Positions 35,008 to 44,814 of a stretch of 64,000 nt of DNA are shown in pieces; positions within the stretch are counted from its first letter, which is position 1, and the number at the start of each line of letters is the position of its first letter. A program made the translations under genes and the position numbers. The stretch lies in NCBI RefSeq assembly GCF_044502415.1, contig NZ_CP172402.1; one strand, 5' to 3'. The notes beneath the pieces are model-generated. The model worked only from the letters and a program-made list of their open reading frames with translations, did no database searches and had not been told where the DNA came from. The stretch comes from Haloimpatiens lingqiaonensis. Its GTDB lineage: Bacteria > Bacillota > Clostridia > Clostridiales > Clostridiaceae.

Positions 35008-36776
35008 CTAGAACCCCTCCTTCGCTGATGAGATTATCCATTTGGTTCTTTAGCTCACTATATATTTCGTCAATTTTACTTAATTCACTTTCATCAGTGT
35101 ATTTACTTCTTGCTATTTTATCTCTAACAGGTAGTTTTAGTATTTTATCTAAATAAACTCCTGCTTTAAGGGCTCTTTCCGCTTCCTTCATAAATTGAAT
35201 TATTAATTTTAACATTTTATATTGTTTATCTAAAGAAGCATAAGTATCTATTTCATGGAAAGCATTTTGCTGTAAATAATCTTCTCTTATAGACTTAGCA
35301 ACTTCAAGCTTTAATCTATCCTTTTCTGATAGCGCATCTATACCTACAAGTCTAACTATTTCTTCTAGGTTTGCTTCTTCTTGAAGTAAAACCATAGCCT
35401 CTGTTCTTAAAGCTGACCAGTCTGGTGCTACCTTTTGAATCCATCCAACTTCCCATTTTTTCTAAGTATAATGAATAAGAGTTTAACCAGTTTATTGAAG
35501 GGAAATGTCTTCTATATGCCAGTTGTGCATCTAGTCCCCAGAAAACTTTAACTATTCTTAATGTAGCCTGTGTAACTGGTTCTGAAAGATCTCCACCTGG
35601 AGGGGATACAGCACCTATTGCAGTAACTGCTCCTTCTCTTCCATCTTTACCTAAACAAATTACTTTACCTGCTCTTTCATAGTAATCAGCTAGTCTTGAA
35701 CCTAGATATGCTGGATAACCTTCGTCACCAGGCATTTCTTCAAGTCTTCCTGACATTTCTCTTAAGGCTTCTGCCCAACGAGATGTAGAATCTGCCATTA
35801 TTGACACAGAGTATCCCATATCTCTAAAGTATTCTGCTATAGTAATTCCAGTATATATAGACGCTTCTCTAGCTGCCACAGGCATGTTTGAAGTATTAGC
35901 TATTAAAACTGTTCTCTTCATTAAGCTTTCACCAGTTCTAGGATCTTTAAGCTCTGGAAATTCATTAAGAACGTCTGTCATTTCGTTTCCACGTTCACCA
36001 CATCCAACATAAACAACTATTTCTGCATCTCCCCATTTAGCTATTTGGTGTTGAACTACTGTTTTACCTGCTCCAAATGGTCCTGGTACTGCAGCTGCTC
36101 CTCCTTTTGCCACTGGGAAGAAAGTATCTATAACCCTTTGTCCTGTAGTCATTGGTTCTACTGGGTTTACTTTTCTTGAATATGGTCTACCTTTTCTAAC
36201 AGGCCATTTTTGTAAAAGAGTTATTTCTTTTTCACCCTTTTCAGTATCTAAAATACAAATTTTTTCTTCTATAGTAAATTCGCCTTCTTTAATTTCTTTA
36301 ACTGTTCCTTCAACTCCATAAGGCACCATTATTTTATGGACTACTACAGGAGTTTCCTGTATTGTACCTATTACATCACCAGTTGAAACTTTATCTCCAA
36401 CCTTAACAGTTGGTTTGAAGTTCCATTTTTTATCTCTATCTAATGCTAAAACAGAAACACCTTTTTTCAGGAACGAACTTTGTGACTTTTCCATAAAAGC
36501 ATCTAGTGGTCTTTGTATTCCATCAAACATTGATTCTATAAGTCCAGGTCCAAGTTCCACACTTAAAGGTTCTCCTGTTGTAACTACAGGGTCTCCAGGA
36601 CCTATACCTGAAGTTTCCTCATATACCTGAATTGAAGCCCTATCTTCTCTCATTTCAATTATTTCACCAATAAGGCCTTTATCTCCAACTCTTACAACGT
36701 CATATATATTAGCTTCATCCATGTTTTCCGCAACTACCAATGGACCTGAAACTTTTATAATTCTTCCAGTTTTCAA
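35000..36776 (-). pseudogene. ntpA: V-type ATP synthase catalytic subunit A, with a one-base frameshift
   Basis: The catalytic subunit, about 590 residues when whole. The P-loop is GPFGAGKTVVQHQ (about residue 233), with GCGERGNEM and SRWAEALREMSGR following. The first frame runs from TTG 36776 to the GSWMDSK region and then leaves the family sequence. The C-terminal part (LLQEEANLEEIVRLVG to the end at 35000) is in the +1 frame. One extra G near 35431 (AAAAGG) explains it; without it the join reads WMDSKVAPDWSALRTEAM. Neighbouring subunits are intact, so a sequence error is quite possible. If real, the A subunit is truncated at 474 residues and the V1 motor should not work. Confidence 0.88.
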
Positions 36777-36793
36777 GTTACCAACCTACCTTC

Positions 36794-37105
36794 CTATAAA
36801 ATATTAACACCAACAGCTTTTTCCACATTATCGCTGATTTTTTGTATTCCTATGTTCAATGTTCCCTGATTGCTTGGAATTAATATTACGGCAGGAAGTG
36901 TTTGTCTATTATATCTCTCTATAGTTTCTTCTATATCCTTTGCAACTTGTTCAGTTACAAATATAACTGCGTAATCATTCATGGCTAACTTATCAACAGT
37001 TTTCCTTGCTTCCTCTGGCTCAACTACTGGAAAAACATCTAGTCCAATGGCCTTAAAAGCTAGTACAGAGTCTTTGTCTCCAACTACTCCTATCTTCTTA
37101 TACAT
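36794..37105 (-). CDS. ntpG: V-type ATP synthase subunit F
   Basis: A 103-residue subunit with the typical start MYKKIGVVGDKDSVLAFKAI and the C-terminal ILIPSNQGTLNIG. It is part of the rotor with subunit D. Start taken at ATG 37105, which overlaps the ntpC stop (ATGTATAA); an in-frame GTG/ATG pair lies three codons upstream. Confidence 0.92.
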   Translation of the reverse strand: MYKKIGVVGDKDSVLAFKAIGLDVFPVVEPEEARKTVDKLAMNDYAVIFVTEQVAKDIEETIERYNRQTLPAVILIPSNQGTLNIGIQKISDNVEKAVGVNIL

Positions 37106-38099
37106 AAGCATCACGCAGCCTTTCTCTTATTACTTCCGCAGCAATATTATTGAGCTTGCCAACCATTATTATTCTTATTAATTTTATCTCATTTTCCTTT
37201 GCATAGATATAAGCAATCACTGGTTCAAGTCCAAAGCTTACATATTTAGCTTCCCTCATTAATTTCATAATATAATTATCACTTAATTTTTCAAGAAGAC
37301 TAACTGAACCAGTTTTGGAATACTCCTCTACACCCAATTTTAAAATTTCACTATAATCTGTATATGAAAGTTTACTTGATATGTTTTCTACTGATTCATT
37401 TATTAAAGCTATAAGCTTATCCTTTGAAATTGAACCTCCTGGTAGCATTACTGATAAGAAGAAGTCTCTTCCTTTATTTTGCTTTTTAACCCTTAACAAA
37501 GTTCTTATATTGGTTAAATCTGCCATAGTTCTTATATATTTATCTAAGAACTTATCATTTATTTCCTTACTTATAGATATCATTTCATAAAACATATATT
37601 TATCAAATATTATATCTATTCTTTGAGGATTTTTTAAGTTTTCAAAATCCTCTATTACTTCTTCTATGCTACTTCTCATAGTTTTATTTAAATCCCTGTA
37701 GTATTCGTTATCTACTGCATATTTAAGCTTTGAAATCTCAACTTTTCCTACAGGAACTAACATATGAGAAAAATCCTTGTTAAGAATTTTACCTTTAATC
37801 ATAACTTTTAAATTATGATAGTCATATTTGATGCTCATTATATCTACTACTGATTTAACTGGACATATTTCATAAATCAAATGGTAAACTCTTTTAAGTT
37901 CACTACTTAACATTATCCCATAGTCCTCAGCTCTTTTTACTTCACTCATTACATTGGCATACTCAGTTTCCTGAAGCACTTTTAAAGCACCTTGAGCAGA
38001 TGTAGAATCTATCATTCTCTCAATTTTGGCTTTATCAAGGAGTCTGGTTTCTAATACCCTCAGCCTAGGTATAGCTTGAGTAAATTGCATTACATCCAT
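37098..38099 (-). CDS. ntpC: V-type ATP synthase subunit C
   Basis: A 333-residue helical subunit of the AtpC/NtpC (d-type) family, which caps the K ring and links it to the central stalk. Landmarks are PRLRVLETRLLDKAKIERM and the C-terminal AYIYAKENEIKLIRIIMVGK. It follows ntpE by 12 bases and overlaps ntpG. ATG start after AAGGAGGG. Confidence 0.93.
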   Translation of the reverse strand: MDVMQFTQAIPRLRVLETRLLDKAKIERMIDSTSAQGALKVLQETEYANVMSEVKRAEDYGIMLSSELKRVYHLIYEICPVKSVVDIMSIKYDYHNLKVMIKGKILNKDFSHMLVPVGKVEISKLKYAVDNEYYRDLNKTMRSSIEEVIEDFENLKNPQRIDIIFDKYMFYEMISISKEINDKFLDKYIRTMADLTNIRTLLRVKKQNKGRDFFLSVMLPGGSISKDKLIALINESVENISSKLSYTDYSEILKLGVEEYSKTGSVSLLEKLSDNYIMKLMREAKYVSFGLEPVIAYIYAKENEIKLIRIIMVGKLNNIAAEVIRERLRDAYV

Positions 38100-38111
38100 T
38101 AGTTACCCTCC

Positions 38112-38711
38112 TTAGTTAAATAATACCCTTGCCACTTCATACTCCAATTCATCTTTTATGGCATTAACTAAAGCTTCAAAAGTATTATTTATTTCTATGC
38201 CATTCTTTTCTAAAATAAATCCACCCTTAAAATCTCTAGCTTCATCTTTTATTGTGATATTTCCTTTTTTGCCTTTAGATACTAGCTTACTGTTTATATC
38301 ATCAATAAACTTTTCTGTTACTAATTCTTTACCTTTAGAATTTAATATTAAACTCTCATCTCCATCAATATCTAAAGAAAGTATTTTTCCCTCTACATAC
38401 TCTAAAAATTGCTCCCTAGAAAGATTAGATAAACTCTCTACAGCTTCATCAAAAGTTCTTTGAATAATTTGTTGTTTAGCTTCTAGTTTTTCATTTCTAA
38501 CTTTAAGTTCTGAACTAGATATTATTCTTTCTTTTTTTGTAGCTGCTTCTATTTTAGCTTTTTCTATTATTTCTTTTTCCAAAATTTTAGCTTCTAAAAT
38601 TCTATTGCTTACTATTCCATTTTTTTCTTCTTGGGCATTAGCTAAGATTTCCTCTTTTTTAATTTTGGCTTCTTCCAAAATTTTATTAACTAAATTATTT
38701 ACATTAGCCAT
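38112..38711 (-). CDS. ntpE: V-type ATP synthase subunit E
   Basis: A 199-residue peripheral-stalk subunit. The N-terminal half is a long charged coiled coil (ILEEAKIKKEEILANAQEEK), the C-terminal half a globular domain (DEARDFKGGFILEKNGIEIN). It forms the stator with the small subunit at 41187. It lies 16 bases downstream of ntpK. Confidence 0.93.
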   Translation of the reverse strand: MANVNNLVNKILEEAKIKKEEILANAQEEKNGIVSNRILEAKILEKEIIEKAKIEAATKKERIISSSELKVRNEKLEAKQQIIQRTFDEAVESLSNLSREQFLEYVEGKILSLDIDGDESLILNSKGKELVTEKFIDDINSKLVSKGKKGNITIKDEARDFKGGFILEKNGIEINNTFEALVNAIKDELEYEVARVLFN

Positions 38712-38727
38712 TACGCTTCACTCCAAA

Positions 38728-39228
38728 CTATTTTACAAATAGAACCATAAATAATGATGCAACGAAACCTAATACTGCATAAGTTTCAACCATAACAGCG
38801 TATATAACGCCTTTCATTACGTCATTTGGTCTCTTAGCTAATATTTGAACACCTGATGCTGCAACTTTACCCTGTGCTATAGCTGACTTCCATCCTGCTA
38901 ATGCAACTGGTAAACAAGCCATAAAATATTTTAATCCTAAATCTAAAGCTGGTGCATTACCACCAAATATTCCAATCTTAGTGAATAATAATAATGCTAT
39001 AACGAATCCGTAAAGACCTTGTGTACCTGGAAGAGCTACTAATATAAAGGTTTTACCAAATTTTTCTGGTTCTTCAGTCATAAGTCCTGAAGCAGCTTCA
39101 CCAACTGTTCCAATACCCTTAGCTGAACCTATACCTGCTAATCCTACTGCCAACGCAGCTCCTAGTAATGCAAAAATCATACCACCATTATTTTTTAGAA
39201 AGAAATTTATCCATGTCATATTTTCCAT
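38728..39228 (-). CDS. ntpK: V-type ATP synthase subunit K (membrane rotor)
   Basis: A 166-residue proteolipid with four helices, that is two fused hairpins of the c-type subunit. The ion-binding Glu of the second hairpin is in AVMVETYAVLGFVASLF; the matching first-half segment reads ALPGTQGLYGFVIALLLF without a Glu. Thus one carboxylate per two hairpins, as in Enterococcus hirae NtpK. Whether the ion is sodium or proton cannot be told with confidence. Confidence 0.95.
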   Translation of the reverse strand: MENMTWINFFLKNNGGMIFALLGAALAVGLAGIGSAKGIGTVGEAASGLMTEEPEKFGKTFILVALPGTQGLYGFVIALLLFTKIGIFGGNAPALDLGLKYFMACLPVALAGWKSAIAQGKVAASGVQILAKRPNDVMKGVIYAVMVETYAVLGFVASLFMVLFVK

Positions 39229-39247
39229 ATTTTAAATCCTCCTCTTG

Positions 39248-41200
39248 TTATTTAGTTATTTTTATATATTCTTCTGAAAGCTTAAATGGAGTGAATTTTT
39301 TTCCACCGCCTTCATAAAATTTGCCGAAAAATTCTAAGTACTGTAATCTAGCTGCGTGAACATAAGATCCAAGAGCATTAATTACAAGATTAAATAAATG
39401 TAACCCTACAAATAGTATAGGAGATAATATATATTTTATTGGTACTGGAAAAAGGCTTACTATTAAGTTTAATGCATTAGCTATAAATCCAGTAGCTAAT
39501 CCTAAAGCAAGAAGTCTTGAATAGGAAACTATATCCCCTAGGTATCCTGTAATACCATAGACTCCATATAGCCCTCCTCCTATTTTTCCTCCTAAACTTG
39601 GAGCAGTTCTTCCTTGAGTTAATAATAATCCAACTAAGCCAACTATCAATAACCACTTTCCTAAGCTTCCGCCAATTCCTACTAACATAAGAATTGCGCC
39701 TATTAAAGTTAAGTACCATGTAAGTACATCATATATGGCATCTTTTAACTTTCCAGCTCTTATTAGTATATAGGCTTTTATTCCTAAGCCTACAAATACA
39801 TGAATTACACCAAAAGCAAGTGAAAGTATGAAAATTTGAGATATATCTCTTGTTGGGTCTATTAACATTGGAGGTTTTATTCCAAAGTAATTTAATAAGT
39901 CTCCAAACCAACCCCCATAAATTGTACCCCAAATCATAGTAGAGATTCCTGCAAACAAAAACAATTTAAATGTTTTTCTTCTTTCAGGGTCTTTAACTTT
40001 TTTAATTGCATAAGCAGATGCTATGACCATTATTAATCCATAACCTGCATCTGAAAGCATCATGCCAAAGAATATAAAGTAAAATACTGATAATATTGGA
40101 GTAGGATCTACTTCTGAATACAGTGGCAAACTATACATTTCAACTAAACTCTCAAAAGCAGAAGAAAACCCTCCGTTTTTAAGTTTAATTGGCACTTTTT
40201 CCACTTCTTCTTCGCTAACTTCACTAAAATTCAAATAATAATCCTGTCCAATGGTTTTTATAACAGCATCTTCCAATTCTTTATTATTTTCTAAAGCAAT
40301 CCACCCGCAAATTGTAACTATTTTGTTTGTTCTTAAAAAGTTGTTAGAGGCATAATTTCTGATTATTAAATTATTATAGTACTCATAAGCTAATTGTAGC
40401 TCTTCTACATTGCTTATAAACTGTTTAATTTCTCCAACTATTATTTCTTCCTCTTTGTTTATTTCTTTAATTTTAGCACTATAGTTTTCTATTAGAACCC
40501 TTGGTTCTTCTTCATAATTTAAAGTAGCATAACTAAATCCATAATTTTTAAGTAATTCTTCAGCCTTTTGTTTTTCACTTTCATGAACCATAGCAAATAT
40601 ATATATATCTTGGTTTTGACTATTTAATATTTCAAAATGACCATATTGAATTTCATCCTTAAATTTTGAAACTAATTCTTGCTCATATTGTTTAGCTAAA
40701 GTTCCTATGAAATATGAAGTTTTCTTAAATTCTTTTAGATATTTGAAAGGTGCATCAAAATTTCTCCAAAGCTCTAAACTTTTTATTTCGGTTTCATATT
40801 TTGTCCTTTCATTGCTTAATGTATTTAGTTTTACTTCTCTTTCTTTTAAATCTGAATAAGTATTTTCCCAAGAATTCTTTTCCATAATGCTATTTAAGCC
40901 TCTATAAGATAATTGTTTTTTATCTTCTAAAAAAGCTTTTACACCTGATTTTTGAGGAATATATCTTTGGAGAAAGTTCAAAGCAAATTTTAGTTTGGAT
41001 AAATTCTCCTCATACTTTGCACACTTTAAATCCACTTCATCTTTCACGAGATCTTTAAATTCTTCAATTTTTTCTGTTGATTGTTCTTCTTGAAGATTTA
41101 TGAATTCAACCCCTTCAAAATTTTGGAGAGCTTCTAGAAGCTTTTCCTTTTGCGATTCAAAGGTTAACAAAGTAAATTTATTCATTTTAACTATTGCCAT
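39248..41200 (-). CDS. ntpI: V-type ATP synthase subunit I (membrane stator, a-type)
   Basis: A 650-residue protein. The N-terminal 330 residues are cytoplasmic and coiled-coil rich; the C-terminal half has seven to eight helices with SDAGYGLIMV and DIVSYSRLLALGLATGFIA. The Arg in YSRLLALG is the essential channel residue. It overlaps the upstream small subunit by 14 bases. Confidence 0.95.
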   Translation of the reverse strand: MAIVKMNKFTLLTFESQKEKLLEALQNFEGVEFINLQEEQSTEKIEEFKDLVKDEVDLKCAKYEENLSKLKFALNFLQRYIPQKSGVKAFLEDKKQLSYRGLNSIMEKNSWENTYSDLKEREVKLNTLSNERTKYETEIKSLELWRNFDAPFKYLKEFKKTSYFIGTLAKQYEQELVSKFKDEIQYGHFEILNSQNQDIYIFAMVHESEKQKAEELLKNYGFSYATLNYEEEPRVLIENYSAKIKEINKEEEIIVGEIKQFISNVEELQLAYEYYNNLIIRNYASNNFLRTNKIVTICGWIALENNKELEDAVIKTIGQDYYLNFSEVSEEEVEKVPIKLKNGGFSSAFESLVEMYSLPLYSEVDPTPILSVFYFIFFGMMLSDAGYGLIMVIASAYAIKKVKDPERRKTFKLFLFAGISTMIWGTIYGGWFGDLLNYFGIKPPMLIDPTRDISQIFILSLAFGVIHVFVGLGIKAYILIRAGKLKDAIYDVLTWYLTLIGAILMLVGIGGSLGKWLLIVGLVGLLLTQGRTAPSLGGKIGGGLYGVYGITGYLGDIVSYSRLLALGLATGFIANALNLIVSLFPVPIKYILSPILFVGLHLFNLVINALGSYVHAARLQYLEFFGKFYEGGGKKFTPFKLSEEYIKITK

Positions 41201-41513
41201 GAATATTCACGATCCTCTCAATCACTAATTTAATTCCTTTTTCCCTTTTTTCAACAGGAATATTTAAGATTTCTTCAACATCCTTCTTTCCTTGCTCAAA
41301 AATAGGTTTAGACTCACTATTTCCTTCCTCAACTGCTTTATTGAACATTTCCTTTCCCTTTGCCTTTGCACTATTTATTATGTGATTATATTGATTTTCT
41401 GCTTCTAAAGAAGCATTTTTAATAATTTCCTTTTTTTCAATTTCAGCTTTTTTTATAAGTGCATCAGCTTCACTTTCTGCCTTCTTAACTTCTAAAATAG
41501 CTTCTAATGCCAA
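41187..41513 (-). CDS. ntpF: V-type ATP synthase small peripheral-stalk subunit (G/H-like)
   Basis: A 108-residue protein, nearly all charged coiled coil (AILEVKKAESEADALIKKAE onward), ending PVEKREKGIKLVIERIVNI. This is the stator partner of subunit E and the first gene of the nine-gene operon. Start is TTG after AAGGTGG. The 200 bases upstream hold the promoter; I see no riboswitch there. Confidence 0.88.
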   Translation of the reverse strand: MALEAILEVKKAESEADALIKKAEIEKKEIIKNASLEAENQYNHIINSAKAKGKEMFNKAVEEGNSESKPIFEQGKKDVEEILNIPVEKREKGIKLVIERIVNIHGNS

Positions 41514-41713
41514 AGTATCACCACCTTTATTTGTATATATTAATATTTAAAGTAATAATAAATGCTTAATATGCTATGCATTTATAATGCTTTATATAGT
41601 AATCATTACAACTTTATTATACTTACTTTAACAATTAATTTCAACACCATTTGAAGGAATTAAATTTGATTATTGCTTTTTTAAGCGACTTTTCTTAATT
41701 TATACACAATTTT

Positions 41714-43450
41714 TTAAATTTTTTCATTATAAATCATTTTTTGTATAGATTCGCTTATTTCCTCAGTTTTACATGAGCCATTTTCTTGAAAAATCATATA
41801 GCATTCCCTAAATTCTATAGTGGAATTTTGCAAGAACTTACATATGTCTATGAAAAATTTCTCCACATGAAACTCTTCTTTTTCATAATTGCCATTATAT
41901 TTTATAGAATCTCGAATTAACTTATTAATATTTTTATCAAATTCTCTATTTATAAATGGAGGCATCCACTTCTTCTTATTATGTAACAAATAATCGTATT
42001 TAATTATCTCGTTCAATGCATAATTATTCTTTTTTAGTTCCTTTTCATTAAATAAAAGAAATATCTCATAATATTCTACTGAGGATATATTTCTATCAAA
42101 ATATCCATTGTGCTCAAAAAAACTTGCAAGACTTCTGTAAAATTGAAAAGGACTACTGTAATATCTTTCAAAATATTTTAATATATTATTAAATTTATTT
42201 GAGTTGTAGTATTTATCTACTAATTTTTCTACTCCTTTTAATGTGCATATTTCACTATAACTAATGTCCTTAGTTTTTAATATTTCATAAGGCGGATAAG
42301 GCGAACATACCATTCCCCAATTATCTTTTTCTCTAATCATAGGAGTTCCCTTAAGTAGTTTTAAAAATCCCAATTGTATTTCCTCAGGCTTGATTCTATA
42401 TACATCATCAAAGGATCTCTTAAAGGATTCAAAATCTTCACCAGGTAATCCAGCTATTAAATCTAAATGTTGCTTTATATTTTTCAATTTTTCCACTTCT
42501 AAAACCTTTTGTTCTATATCTTTAAAATTAACAGTTCTATTAATGTTTTTTAAAATTTCATCATTAGTTGTTTGCACACCAACCTCAAATTGAATTCTTC
42601 CCTTTGGAGCTCTTTTAAGTATTTCTATTTGTTCATCTTTTAGCAAATCTGCTGATATTTCAAAATGAAAAGTAGTTTCTATACTCTCATTCTGCTCGAT
42701 TATAAATTTCCATATTTCTCTGGCAAAATTATCGCTACAATTAAATGTTCTGTCAACAAATTTTACAAGTTTAACTTTTTTATCTAGAAAAAATTTCAAC
42801 TCCTTTTTTACTCTATCTATGTCTAGAAATCTAACCTTTCTATCTACAGAAGAAAGGCAATATTTACACCTAAAAGGGCATCCTCTAGAAGCTTCATAAT
42901 ATACTATTTTATTTTTAAAATCGTCCTCTTCATTGTATGGAAAAACTATTTTATTTATATCTATTATGTCTCTAATTCCACCATAATAAACTTCTCCATC
43001 TATTTTGGAATATACACCCTTTATACTTTTAATTTCATCATTTACAACTTTTCTGTAATTATTATTATTTATAAATGTATTTATAACTTCCCTATATGTT
43101 TCTTCTCCTTCTCCTTCTATTACAAAATCAAAATTATTTTGCATTAAAAAATTCATTGGTTCAAAGGATACCTCAGGGCCTCCTGCAAAAATAGTTATTT
43201 CACTATCTATAAGCTTTATTATTGTAGCCACTTCTTTTACAAATTGGATATTCCATATATAACAAGAAAATCCTATTACATCAGGTTTTTCTTTTATTAT
43301 TTCCTTTATAACCCTATCCTTTAAATCATTTATAGAAAATTCTAATGTACTACATTCATAGTTCAAATCTCTAGTATATGATTTTAAATACCTTATGGCT
43401 AAATTACTGTGAATAAATTTCGAATTAATACCTACCAATAAAACTTTCAT
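41714..43450 (-). CDS. B12-binding-domain radical SAM protein (DUF4080 type)
   Basis: A 578-residue enzyme. A cobalamin-binding-like domain (MKVLLVGINSKFIHSNLAIR, then IIKEKPDVIGFSCYIWN and FAGGPEVSFEP) is followed by the radical SAM cluster motif CPFRCKYCLSS near residue 190. The C-terminal 180 residues resemble DUF4080. The substrate is unknown. It starts one base after the stop codon of the small methyltransferase-like gene, suggesting they work together. ATG start. Confidence 0.85.
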   Translation of the reverse strand: MKVLLVGINSKFIHSNLAIRYLKSYTRDLNYECSTLEFSINDLKDRVIKEIIKEKPDVIGFSCYIWNIQFVKEVATIIKLIDSEITIFAGGPEVSFEPMNFLMQNNFDFVIEGEGEETYREVINTFINNNNYRKVVNDEIKSIKGVYSKIDGEVYYGGIRDIIDINKIVFPYNEEDDFKNKIVYYEASRGCPFRCKYCLSSVDRKVRFLDIDRVKKELKFFLDKKVKLVKFVDRTFNCSDNFAREIWKFIIEQNESIETTFHFEISADLLKDEQIEILKRAPKGRIQFEVGVQTTNDEILKNINRTVNFKDIEQKVLEVEKLKNIKQHLDLIAGLPGEDFESFKRSFDDVYRIKPEEIQLGFLKLLKGTPMIREKDNWGMVCSPYPPYEILKTKDISYSEICTLKGVEKLVDKYYNSNKFNNILKYFERYYSSPFQFYRSLASFFEHNGYFDRNISSVEYYEIFLLFNEKELKKNNYALNEIIKYDYLLHNKKKWMPPFINREFDKNINKLIRDSIKYNGNYEKEEFHVEKFFIDICKFLQNSTIEFRECYMIFQENGSCKTEEISESIQKMIYNEKI

Positions 43451-43451
43451 A

Positions 43452-43952
43452 TTAACATCCTTTCTTCCTAGCTCTTATAAAGAACACCTCATCATTATAG
43501 TCAAAATCCATTATATCAAATTTTGAAGTTAATAGTTTTATTATATTCTCTTTTGAATTATCATTAAAGGGATTAACATCTATTAAATTCATCACTCTTA
43601 TATTATTTTCTGAAATTATAACTTTTATTTTATAATTAAAAGTCTTTTTTATACCCTTGTCTATATCCCATATATAGATCTCTCCCTCATCTTTTAACAC
43701 TTCCCATGCAAACTGAAAAGCTTTTTCTTTTTCACTGTTTGTCCAAATATTTTTCAAAGAAAAAAACAATACACATTTATCATATTTGGCTTCATCTAAA
43801 GCTTCCTCCCCCTCACCAAATACATAATCTATATCAAGATTCTCCTCCTGCCTTTTGCAAAGATTATATACTATTCCATAATCCTTGTATCCAATGTCTA
43901 AAACATTACCATCTAAATATATGTTATGTAAATCCAATATTTTTTCTTTCAA
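43452..43952 (-). CDS. class I methyltransferase-like protein
   Basis: A 166-residue protein with a Rossmann-like start (DLHNIYLDGNVLDIGYKDYG), an acidic strand-2 equivalent (NLDIDYVFGEGEEAL) and a later strand (LKDEGEIYIWDIDKG). It looks like a small SAM-dependent methyltransferase fold, though motif I is weak. It is coupled to the radical SAM gene (two-base gap). TTG start after GGAGGG. Confidence 0.6.
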   Translation of the reverse strand: MKEKILDLHNIYLDGNVLDIGYKDYGIVYNLCKRQEENLDIDYVFGEGEEALDEAKYDKCVLFFSLKNIWTNSEKEKAFQFAWEVLKDEGEIYIWDIDKGIKKTFNYKIKVIISENNIRVMNLIDVNPFNDNSKENIIKLLTSKFDIMDFDYNDEVFFIRARKKGC

Positions 43953-44052
43953 AACTATCCCTCCATAATCTATGAATTTTTATAATCTAAGTTTTATTTA
44001 ATTCACCATAATATAACTTATAAGTTCTATCTTAATACTAATTATAATATAA

Positions 44053-44090
44053 AAAAGACACTTATTCCATCATTTGGAATAAGTGTCTTT
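44053..44090. terminator. terminator at the end of the phospholipase C-like gene
   Basis: A 15-base stem (AAAGACACTTATTCC and complement) with a seven-base loop. The stop codon lies inside the hairpin and TTTTTTA follows on the minus strand. Confidence 0.85.
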
Positions 44091-44786
44091 ATATTCTTCA
44101 TAATAATCTAATAAAAATCCTGCAGTAGTTTTTTGCGCTTCACTTATTATTTTTCTTGAAATCTTATCATATCTTTCTTCTAAATTCTCTATATTCTTAA
44201 ACTCCCTATAAGTATTATCTGCAAACACTGCATTATTTTTTATATATTCCTCTATATAAGAAAATTTCTTGAGACTTTTTTCTTCTTCAAAAGAATAATC
44301 ACTCATTAGCTTACTTATTATCCATATTTCAAATTTTCTATGACTTTTTAATAATTTATTATTTACATGCTGAGGCACTGTGGCATCTTGAATTAAATGA
44401 CAGGCAGCCCCAAGATAAAATAAAGATTTTTTTATATTATTTTCTTTTAAATACTTAAGAGAGTTACTATAGTATTTTTTACATTCAGTAAGTGCATCTG
44501 AAAATCCATAAAGTCCCTTACCTTTTACTACATGATAAAAATGATTAGAGCTCTTAAAATCTTGATCTGCCCACACTACTCCTTCATTTATAGTTCTTGC
44601 ATTTTGCTTAAAAAAATCATATTCCTCTTGGTATCCATTTATTTTTAAAATATTTATAGCTTTAAGGTTTATAAATTTATGAACTGTACAGTGAGTTTTT
44701 AAAACCTTTTTTTTAATTGGGTTTACCGCAAACATTATACCTTTTAATGTACTTCCATAAGTTCTTTCGATTTTCTTTCTGCTCAT
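44070..44786 (-). CDS. zinc-dependent phospholipase C-like protein
   Basis: A 238-residue protein related to the catalytic domain of clostridial alpha-toxin. The zinc ligand pattern is kept: THCTVH early, WADQDF, NHFYH, then YLGAACHLIQDATVPQHV and HRKFEIWI, matching H-D-H-H-D-H-H-E of the family. No signal peptide is visible and the N-terminal Trp that serves as a ligand in the secreted enzymes is not evident, so it may be cytoplasmic or not a true phospholipase. ATG start; single gene. Confidence 0.78.
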   Translation of the reverse strand: MSRKKIERTYGSTLKGIMFAVNPIKKKVLKTHCTVHKFINLKAINILKINGYQEEYDFFKQNARTINEGVVWADQDFKSSNHFYHVVKGKGLYGFSDALTECKKYYSNSLKYLKENNIKKSLFYLGAACHLIQDATVPQHVNNKLLKSHRKFEIWIISKLMSDYSFEEEKSLKKFSYIEEYIKNNAVFADNTYREFKNIENLEERYDKISRKIISEAQKTTAGFLLDYYEEYKDTYSK

Positions 44787-44814
44787 TAAAAAATTTCCCC
44801 CATTTCGCTACATA

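Noticed and set aside
35395..35450. Programmed frameshifting in ntpA.
   Set aside because: No slippery heptamer, stop-codon context or pseudoknot is seen, and such control is not known for this subunit.
39477..39932. Open frames on the minus strand within ntpI (80 and 67 codons).
   Set aside because: They are out-of-frame shadows of the intact ntpI gene.
41514..41713. A riboswitch or leader RNA before the V-ATPase operon.
   Set aside because: No conserved hairpin set or anti-terminator was visible; only AT-rich promoter-like sequence.
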